Shown here: one piece after another, positions 45,135 through 53,012 of the stretch
Layout: the number at the start of each line of letters is the position of its first letter
Position numbering within the stretch: the stretch's first letter is position 1
Source of the DNA: Arachis hypogaea
Taxonomy: Eukaryota > Streptophyta > Magnoliopsida > Fabales > Fabaceae
Reading direction: 5' to 3'
Assembly (NCBI RefSeq): GCF_003086295.3
Contig: NC_092046.1
Location: 100,481,363 to 100,545,362, forward strand
Length of the DNA: 64,000 nucleotides
Notes under the pieces: generated by a model
Databases searched by the model: none
Told to the model about the DNA's origin: nothing
What the model saw: the letters and a program-made list of their open reading frames with translations, nothing else
Made by a program: the position numbers and the translations under genes

Positions 45135-46283
45135 ATGGCACCCAAGATCGGAGAATCCTCTAGAAAAGAGAAAGGGAAGACAAAAACTTCTACCTCCGAG
45201 TCATGGGAGATGGAAAGGTTCATCTCCAAAGCCCATCAAGACCACTTCTATGATGTTGTGGCCAAGAAGAAGGTGATCCATGAGGTCCCTTTCAAACTCA
45301 AGAAAAATGAGTATCTGGAGATCCGACATGAAATCCAAAGAAGAGGTTGGGAAGTTCTAACAAACCCCATCCAACAAGTCGGCATCCTAATGGTTCAAGA
45401 GTTCTGTGCCAATGCATGGATCACTAGGAACCATGATCAAAGTAAGAACCCGAATCCAAAGAATTATGTTACAATGGTTCGGGGAAAATACTTAGATTTT
45501 AGTCCGAAAAATGTGAAGTTGGCGTTTAACTTGCCTATGATGCAAGGAGAAGAGCGCCCCTACACTAGAAGGGTCAACTTTAATCAAAGGTTGGACCAAG
45601 TCCTCATGGACATATGTGTGGAAGGAGCTCAATGGAAGATTGACTCCAAAGGCAAGCCGGTTCAACTAAGAAGACTGGACCTTAAGCCTGTGGCTAGAGG
45701 ATGGTTGGAGTTCATCCAACGCTCCATCATCCCCACTAGCAACCGATCTGAAGTTACTGTGGATCGGGCCATCATGATTCATAGCATCATGATTGGAGAG
45801 GAAGTAGAAGTTCATGAAGTCATCTCCCTTGAACTCTACAAAATAGCCGAAAAGCCCTCCCCTGGGGCAAGGCTAGCTTTTCCTCATCTTATTTGCCATC
45901 TATGTTACTCAGCTGGAGCTTTCATAGAAGGAGACATTCACATTGAGGAAGAAAAACCCATCACTAAGAAGAAGATGGAGCAAGCAAGAGAGCCCATTCA
46001 TGGAGCTCAAGAGGCGCAGGAAGCTCATCACCATGAGATCCCGGAGATGCCTCAAATGCATTTTCCTCCACAAAACTATTGGGAGCAGATCAACACCTCC
46101 CTAGGAGAATTAAGTTCCAACATGGGACAATTAAGGGTGGAACATCAAGAGCACTCCATCATCCTTCATGAAATTAGAGAAGATCAAAAAGCAACGAGGG
46201 AGGAGCAACAAAGACAAGGAAGAGACATAGAAGAGCTCAGGGACATCATTGGTTCCTCAAGAAGGAAATGCCACCATCACTAA
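45135..46283 (+). CDS. E5 ORF2, putative plant transposon protein family (382 aa)
   Basis: ATG at 45135 (MAPKIGESSR). A basic N-terminus (residues 1-20) is followed by a domain at about 25-245 with QEFCANAW (88-95), VRGKYLDFSPKNV (115-127) and FNLP, typical of a protein often found in Athila/Tat-type elements. The C-terminus has a glutamate/glutamine-rich helix likely to form a coiled coil (about 325-370) and a basic GSSRRKCHHH tail. I see no signal peptide or membrane segment, so an envelope role is unsupported. Its function is unknown. The frame is intact while gag-pro is broken. It sits after its own TATA-like box. Confidence 0.85.
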   Translation: MAPKIGESSRKEKGKTKTSTSESWEMERFISKAHQDHFYDVVAKKKVIHEVPFKLKKNEYLEIRHEIQRRGWEVLTNPIQQVGILMVQEFCANAWITRNHDQSKNPNPKNYVTMVRGKYLDFSPKNVKLAFNLPMMQGEERPYTRRVNFNQRLDQVLMDICVEGAQWKIDSKGKPVQLRRLDLKPVARGWLEFIQRSIIPTSNRSEVTVDRAIMIHSIMIGEEVEVHEVISLELYKIAEKPSPGARLAFPHLICHLCYSAGAFIEGDIHIEEEKPITKKKMEQAREPIHGAQEAQEAHHHEIPEMPQMHFPPQNYWEQINTSLGELSSNMGQLRVEHQEHSIILHEIREDQKATREEQQRQGRDIEELRDIIGSSRRKCHHH

Positions 46284-47183
46284 GGTGGATTCATTCCTTG
46301 TTCTTAAATTCTCTGTTTTTCGTTTTCTTTATGTTAAGTGCTTATCCATGTTTGTGTCTTCATTACATGATCATTAGGAGTTAGTAACTTTGTCTTAAAG
46401 TTATGAATGTCCTATGAATCCATCACCTCTCTTAAATGAAAAATGTTTTAATTCAAAAGAACAAGAAGTACATGAGTTTCGAATTTATCCTTGAACTTAG
46501 TTTAATTATATTGATATGGTGACAATGCTTCTTGTTTTCTGAATGAATGCTTGAACAGTGCATATGTCTTTTGAAGTTGTTGTTTATGAATGTTAAATAT
46601 GTTGGCTCTTGAAAGAATGATGATAAGGAGACATGTTATTTGATAATCTAAAAAATCATAAAAATGATTCTTGAAGCAAGAAAAAGCAGCAAAGAACAAA
46701 GCTTGCAAAAAAAAAAAAAAATAGGCAAAAAAAAATAATAGAAAAAAAAAAGAAAAAGCAAGCAGAAAAAGCCAAAAGCTCTTAAAACCAAAAGGCAAGA
46801 GCAAAAAGCCAATAACCCTTAAAACCAAAAGGCAATGGTAAATAAAAAGGATCCCAAGGCTTTGAGCATCAGTGGATAGGAGGGCCAAAAGGAATAAAAT
46901 CCTGACCTAAGCGGCTAAACCAAGCTGTCCCTAACCATGTGCTTGTGGCGTGAAGGTGTCAAGTGAAAACTTGAGACTGAGCAGTTAAAGTAAAGGTCCA
47001 AAGCAAAAGAAGAGTGTGCTTAAGAACCCTGGACACCTCTAATTAGGGACTTTAGCAAAGCTGAGTCACAATCTGAAAAGGTTTACCCAATTATGTGTCT
47101 GTGGCATTTATGTATCCGGTGGTAATACTGGAAAACAAAGTGCTTAGGGCCACGGCCAAGACTCATAAAATAGCTGTGTTCAA
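46284..47183 (+). other. E5 3' non-coding region
   Basis: No gene. A-rich tract (46675-46850) with the hairpins GCTCTT/AAGAGC (46778-46802) and a second, decayed one (CCCTT/AATGG). The rest is conserved with E4 and E6 but shows no further structure to me. Confidence 0.65.
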
Positions 47184-47220
47184 TTGTTTGGGGACAAGCA
47201 ACAATTTAAGTTTGGTGTTG
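47184..47220 (+). other. E5 polypurine-tract region with stem-loop
   Basis: TTGTTTG-GGGA-CAAGCAA (one U-G pair), then CAATTTAAGTTTGGTGTTG directly before the LTR. Confidence 0.7.
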
Positions 47221-48837
47221 TGATGAGCAGATAATTTATACGCTTTTTGGCATTGTTTTTAGTATGTTTTTAGTAGAATCTAGTTACTTTTAGGGATGTT
47301 TTTATTAGTTTTTATGTTAAATTCACATTTCTGGACTTTACTATGAGTTTGTGTGTTTTTCTATGATTTCAGGTATTTTCTGACTGAAATTGAGGGACTT
47401 GAGCAAAAATCAGATTCAGAGGTTAAAGAAGGACTGCTGATGCTGTTGGATTCTGACCTTCTTGCACTCAAAGTGGCTTTTCTGGAGCTACAGAACTCAA
47501 AATGGCGCGCTTCCAATTGCATTGGAAAGTAGACATTCAGAGCTTTCCAGCAATGTATAAGAGTCCATACTTTGGCCGAGTTTAGATGATGTAAAAGGGC
47601 GTTGAACGCCAGTTCTACGCTGCTGTCTGGAGTTAAACGCCAGAAACAAGTCACAAGCCAGAGTTGAACGCCAGAAATACGTTACAAACTGGCGTTCAAC
47701 TCCAAGATTGACCTCTACATGTGTAACATTCAAGCTCAGCCCAAGCACACACCAAGTGGGCCCCGGAAGTGGATTTATGCATCAATTACTTACTTCTGTA
47801 AACCCTAGTAACTAGTTTAGTATAAATAGGACTTTTTACTATTATGTTGGACATCCTGGATTATATTTTTGATCATGTGATCACGTTTTGGGGGCTGGCC
47901 ATTCGGCCATGCCTGGACCTTTCACTTATGTATTTTCAACGGTAGAGTTTCTACACTCCATAGATTAAGGTGTGGAGCTCTGCTGTTCCTCAAAGATTAA
48001 TGCAAAGTACTACTGTTTTTCTATTCAATTCAACTTATTCCGCTTCTACGATATTCATTCGCACTTCAACCTGAATGTGATGAACGTGATAATCATCATC
48101 ATTCCTTATGAACGCGTGCCTGACAACCCCTTCCGTTCTACCTTAGATTGAATGAGTATCTCTTAGATCTCTTAATCAGGATCTTCGTGGTGTAAGCTAG
48201 ATTGATGGCGGCATTCATGAGAATCCGGAAAGTCTAAACCTTGTCTGTGGTATTCCGAGTAGGATTCAGAGATTGAATGACTGTGATGAGCTTCAAACTC
48301 GCGAGTGCTGGGCGTAGTGACAGACGCAAAAGGAGGGTGAATCCTATTCCAGCATGATCGAGAACCTCAGATGATTAGCCGTGCTGTGACAGAGCATTTG
48401 GACCATTTTCACAAGAGGTTGGGATGTAGCCATTGACAACGGTGATGCCCTTGCATAAAGCCAGCCATTAAAAGGAGTAAGACTGATTGGATGAAGACAG
48501 CAGGAAAGCAGAAGTTTAGAGGAATGAACACATCTCCATACACTTATCTGAAATTCTCACCAATGATATACATAAGTATTTCTATCCTTAGATTATTATT
48601 TATTTTTGAAAACTCCATAACTATTTTATATCCGCCTGACTGAGATTTACAAGGTGACCATAGCTTGCTTCATACCAACAATCTCCGTGGGATCGACCCT
48701 TACTCACGTAAGGTTTATTACTTGCACGACCCAGTGCACTTGCTGGTTAGTTGTATCGAAGTTGTGATAAAAAGTTGAGATTACAATTGAGCGTACCATG
48801 TTGATGGCGCCATTGACGATCACAATTTTGTGCACCA
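47221..48837 (+). repeat. E5 3' LTR
   Basis: 1617 bp, the same length as the 5' LTR. Palindromes at 47598-47704. Ends TTTTGTGCACCA, followed by the TSD gacgt (48838-48842). Confidence 0.95.
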
Positions 48838-49203
48838 GACGTCAATGAGAGTTTGTCCAGTTGCTAGGAAAGGTCTTCCTAGGATGAGAGTAGCACTCTT
48901 GTGCTCCTCCATTTCCAGCACTACAAAGTCAGTGGGGAAGGCGAATGGTCCAACCCTGACAATCATGTCTTCAATCACGCCTGATGGGTATTTAATGGAG
49001 CCATCAACAAGTTGGAGACATATCCGGGTTGGTTTGACTTCTTCAGTTAAACCAAGCTTTCTGATAGTGGATGCAGGTATTAGGTTGATGCTTACCCCAA
49101 GATCACATAAAGCTGTCTTGGTGCAATCACCCTCTAATATGCATGGTATCATAAAGTCCCCGGGATCTTTAAGCTTTTCTGGGAAGCGTTTTAGAATGAC
49201 TGC
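48838..49203 (-). pseudogene. pol: E4 aspartic protease fragment between E5 and E6
   Basis: The minus-strand frame is open across the whole 366 bp. It has FMIPCILEGDCTKTALCDLG near 49150-49090, the catalytic word CDLGVSIN, and LGRPFLATGQTLIDV near the E5 junction. The flap and substrate-facing positions are ordinary for the lineage. It joins to 38085 when E5 is removed. The rest of gag-pro is beyond E6. Confidence 0.92.
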
Positions 49204-51028
49204 TGATGAGCGGATAATTTATACGCTTTTTGACATTGCTTTTAGTATGTTTTTAGTAGGATCTAGTTACTTTTAGGGATATTTTCATTAGTTTTTATGT
49301 TAAATTCACATTTCTGGACTTTACTATGAGTTTGTATATTTTTCTGTGATTTTAGGTATTTTCTGGCTGAAATTGAGGGACTTGAGCAGAAATCAGATTC
49401 AGAGGTTGAAAAAGGACTGCTGATGCTGTTGGATTCTGACCTCCCTGCACTCAAAGTAGATTTTCTGGAGCTACAAAACTTGAAATGGCGCGCTTCCAAT
49501 TGCGTTGGAAAGTAGACATCCAGGGCTTTCCAGCAATATATAATAGTCCATACTTTGGCGAAGAATAGACGACGTAAACTGGCGTTCAACGCCAGCCTTC
49601 TACCCAAATCTGGCGTCCAGCGCCAGAAAAGGATCCAAAACCAGAGTTGAACGCCAGAAATGGATCAAAACCTGGCGTTCAACTCCACAAATGGCCTCTG
49701 CACGTGCAACACTCAGGCTCAGCCCAAACACACACCAAGTGGGCCCAGGAAGTGGATTTATGCATCAATTACTTACTCATGTAAACCCTAGTAGCTAGTT
49801 TATTATAAATAGGACCTTTTACTATTGTATTAGGCATCTTTTGATCATCTTAGGATCTTAGGATCATCTTTGAACGCATTGTTCTTAGACCATGGGGTCC
49901 GGCCATCTCGGCCATGCCTGGACCTTCACTTATTTACTTTTAACGGTAGAGTTTCTACACTCCATAGATTAAGGTGTGGAGCTCTGCTGTTCCTCAAAGA
50001 TTAATGCAAAGTACTACTGTTTTCTATTCAATTCTTCTTATTTCGCTTCTAAGATATCCATTCGCACCCAAGAACGTGATGAAGGTGATGATTATGTGTG
50101 ACGCTCATTATCCTTCTCCCTTAGGAGCACGTGCCTGACAAACACTTCTGTTCTACATGAAATAAGCTAGAATGAATATCTCTTAGATCTCCTAACCAGA
50201 ATCTTCGTGGCGTACGCTAGAATGATGACAGCATTCAAGAGAATCCGGAAAGTCTAAACCTTGTCTGTGGTATTCCGAGTAGGATTCAATGATTGAATGA
50301 CTGTGACGAGCTCCTAACTCGCGATTGCAGGGCGTTAGTGACAGACGCAAAAGGATAGTAAATCCTATTCCAGCATGATCGAGAACCGACAGATGAATAG
50401 CCGTGCCGTGACAGGGTGCGTGAGCATATTATTCACTGAGAGGATAAGATGAAGCCATTGACAAGGGTGATGCCTCCAAACGATTAGCCGTTCCGTGACA
50501 GGGCATTGGATCATTTTCCCGAGAGATGACCGAAAGTAGCCATTGACAGTGGTGATGTATCACATAAAGCCAGCCATGGAAAGGAGTGAGACTGATTGGA
50601 TGAAGATAGCAGGAAAGCAGAGGTTCAGAGGAACGAAAAGCATCTCCATTCGCTTATCTGAAATTCCTACCAATGATTTACATAAGTATTTCTATCCCTT
50701 CTTTTATTTATTATTCGAAAACACCATTATTATTTTATATCCGCCTGACTGAGATTTACAAGGTGACCATAGCTTGCTTCATACCAACAATCTCCGTGGG
50801 ATTCGACCCTTACTCACGTAAGGTATTACTTGGACGACCCAGTGCACTTGCTGGTTAGTTGTATCGAAGTTGTGAACCATGGTATTGGCACCATGTTCTT
50901 GGCGCCATTGCCAGGGAGAGAAAGAGCCATGAATTTTACATAATTAAAGTGTAATCACGATTACGCGTACCAAGTTGCTCACGTTGCCAGGGATTGTTCG
51001 AGCCTGGACATCACAATTTCGTGCACCA
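49204..51028 (+). repeat. E6 LTR A (1825 bp)
   Basis: Palindromes 49579-49687; TATAAATA 49804-49811; roughly 85-bp tandem duplication at about 50360-50530; fossil primer sites at about 50898-50918 and 50980-50995 before the true end TTTCGTGCACCA. The end is assigned by comparison with E5. Confidence 0.9.
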
Positions 51029-51034
51029 AGTTTT

Positions 51035-51146
51035 TGGCGCCGTTGCCGGGGATTGTCTGAGTTTTCGGCAAGCTTTTGGTCCGGTAACATCAGTGCCAAG
51101 TTTGGATCCGGCAACAACACCAAGTTTTTGGCGCCGTTGCCGGGGA
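51035..51146 (+). repeat. Two primer binding sites in a 94-bp repeat (E6, unit 1)
   Basis: Exact TGGCGCCGTTGCCGGGGA at 51035-51052 and 51129-51146. The first is 6 nt from LTR A. Confidence 0.9.
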
Positions 51147-53012
51147 TTGTTCGAGTTTGGACAACTGACGGTTCATCTTGTTGCTCAGATTAGGTAATTT
51201 TCTTTTTATTTTATTTTCAAAAATATTTCTAAAATTTTCTCATCTGTTTTCGAAAAAAATATAAAAATGTTTTCAAAAAAATTTTTATTCAAAATTTTTA
51301 AGAATGAATTCTAGTGTTTCATGAAGCATGTAAAGCCTGGCTGGCTGTAAAGCCATGTCTAAATTTATTTGGACTGAGGCTTGCAATTTGTTATCAAGAG
51401 CAATATACTCTCGTGTTAAATGCTGAAGCTTGGCTGGCCTTTGGCCATGTCTAGTGTTTTGGACCGGAGCTTTCATTAAAAGCTTGGCTGGCTAGTGAGC
51501 CATGTCTAATTCCTGGACTGAAGCTTTAGACTAAGAATGCAAGATTCCTGGAATTCATATTAAAAATTTTGGAATCCTTATTTTTCTTTTACATATAAAT
51601 TTTCGAGAAAAATCCAAAAAAAATTAGAAAATCATAAAAATCAAAAATATTTTCTGTTTCTTGTTTGAGTCTTGAGTCATGTTATAAGTTTGGTGTCAAT
51701 TGCATATGCATCGTGCATTTTTCGAAAATTCATGCATTCATAGTGTTCTTCATGATCTTCAAGTTGTTCTTGGTAAGTCTTCTTGTTTGATCTTGATGAA
51801 TTTTTGTTTTGTGTTGTATAGTGTTTTTCATATGCATTCTTGAATTCTTGGTGTCTAGGCATTAAAGAATTCTAAGTTTGGTGTCTTGCATGTTTTCTTT
51901 GCATTAAAAAAATTTTTTCAAAAATATGTTCTTGATGTTCATCATGACATTCATAGTATTCTTGGTGTTCATCTTGACATTCATAGCATTCTTGCATGCA
52001 TTCATTGTTTTGATCTAAAAATTTCATGCATTGCATCTTTTTAGTGTTTTTGTCTCTCATCATAAAAATTCAAAAATAAAAAAAATATATCTTTCCCTTT
52101 TTCTCTCATCAAATTCGAAAATTGAGTTGACTTTTTAAAAATTTTTAAAAATCAAATTGTTTCTCATGAGTCAAATCAAATTTTCAATTTGAAAATCTTA
52201 TCTTTTTCAAAATCTTTTTCAAAAATCAAATCTTTTTCAAAATTCTTAGTTATTTTCGAAAATTCCAAAAATATTTTTCAAAAATCTTTTTCTTATTTTT
52301 ATACCAAATTTTTGAAAATAACATAATCAATTAATGTTTTGATTCAAAAATTTGAAGTTTGTTACTTGCTTGTTAAGAAAGATTCAAACTTTGAGTTCTA
52401 GAATCATATCTTGTGATTTCTTATGAATCAAGTCATTAATTGAGATTTTAAAAATCAAATCTTTTTCAAAATTAGTTTCTAAAATATTTTCTTATCTTAT
52501 CTTTTTCAAAAATATCTTTTCAAAATATCTTTTCTAACTTCCTAACTTCTTATCTTTTCAAAATTTGTTTCAACTAACTAACTAACTTTTTGTTTATTTC
52601 TTAACTTTTTCAAAACTACCTAAATAACTCTCTCTCTCTCTCTCTAATTTTTGAAAATATCTTCCCTCTTTTTCAAAAATTTCTTTTTAATTAACTAATT
52701 ATTCTTATTTTTTATTTTTGATTTTAAAAAAATTTTCGAAAAAAAAACTAACATTTTTCAAAAACCATTTTCGAAAATTACTAACTCTTTTTCAAAAATA
52801 TTTTCGAAAATTCTCCCCCTCCCATCTCATTCTATTTATTCATCTACTAACATCCCATCTCACATCTCAAGCCTCCTCACAGTTGTGTTTCTTCCATTAC
52901 ATTACATTCTTTGTCTCCCCCTCTTTTCCTCCACTCACAAAGGGATCCCTATACTGTGATATAAAGGATCTCTATTATTATTATTATTATTCTGTGCCTT
53001 CTTCTTTGTCAT
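51147..53012 (+). other. E6 5' leader (unit 1)
   Basis: No gene. Three structured units at 51333-51527; PPT-like words at 51685 and 51870; imperfect 30-bp repeat TTCATCATGACATTCATAG at 51935-51990; TTTTTCAAAAATC-rich tract 52140-52810; (CT)n at 52627-52646; (ATT)n at 52974-52992. Confidence 0.75.
51333..51527 (+). other. Three tandem three-way-junction RNA units (E6, unit 1)
   Basis: Unit 1 51333-51382: outer AAGCCT/AGGCTT, A TGGCT-GTAA-AGCCA, B GTCTAAA-TTTA-TTTGGAC. Unit 2 51426-51472: outer AAGCT/AGCTT, A TGGCC-TTT-GGCCA, B GTCTAG-TGTT-TTGGAC. Unit 3 51479-51527: outer AAAGCTT/AAGCTTT, A TGGCT-AGTG-AGCCA, B GTCTA-ATTCC-TGGAC. All nine stems pair, with differing bases. Confidence 0.75.

Larger units (their letters stand above)
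38086..48837 (+). mobile_element. E5: complete FIDEL-like element lacking RT/integrase
   Basis: Both LTRs are 1617 bp, TG/CA, TSD gacgt. Interior 7518 bp: triple primer-site repeat, leader, gag-pro (one 2-bp insertion), hairpin module, palindrome array, putative internal promoter, intact ORF2, polypurine tract. By eye about ten substitutions separate the first 310 bp of the two LTRs. It sits in E4, in the opposite orientation. Confidence 0.96.
31390..49203 (-). mobile_element. E4: autonomous FIDEL-like element, split by E5 and cut by E6
   Basis: Only the 3' half is in view: 3' LTR 31390-32931, ORF2 remnant, palindrome array, complete integrase, RNase H and RT, and protease interrupted by E5 (38086-48837) and then by E6 at 49204. 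Removing E5 with one gacgt copy restores a continuous protease-to-RT frame. Gag and the 5' LTR must lie to the right of E6. This is the only RT-bearing element in the window and is of the type that could mobilise E1, E5 and E6, given the shared LTR sequence. Confidence 0.92.

Noticed and set aside
45135..46283. ORF2 as an envelope-like protein
   Set aside because: No signal peptide, membrane segment or cleavage site is visible; the conserved words fit the plant transposon protein family instead.
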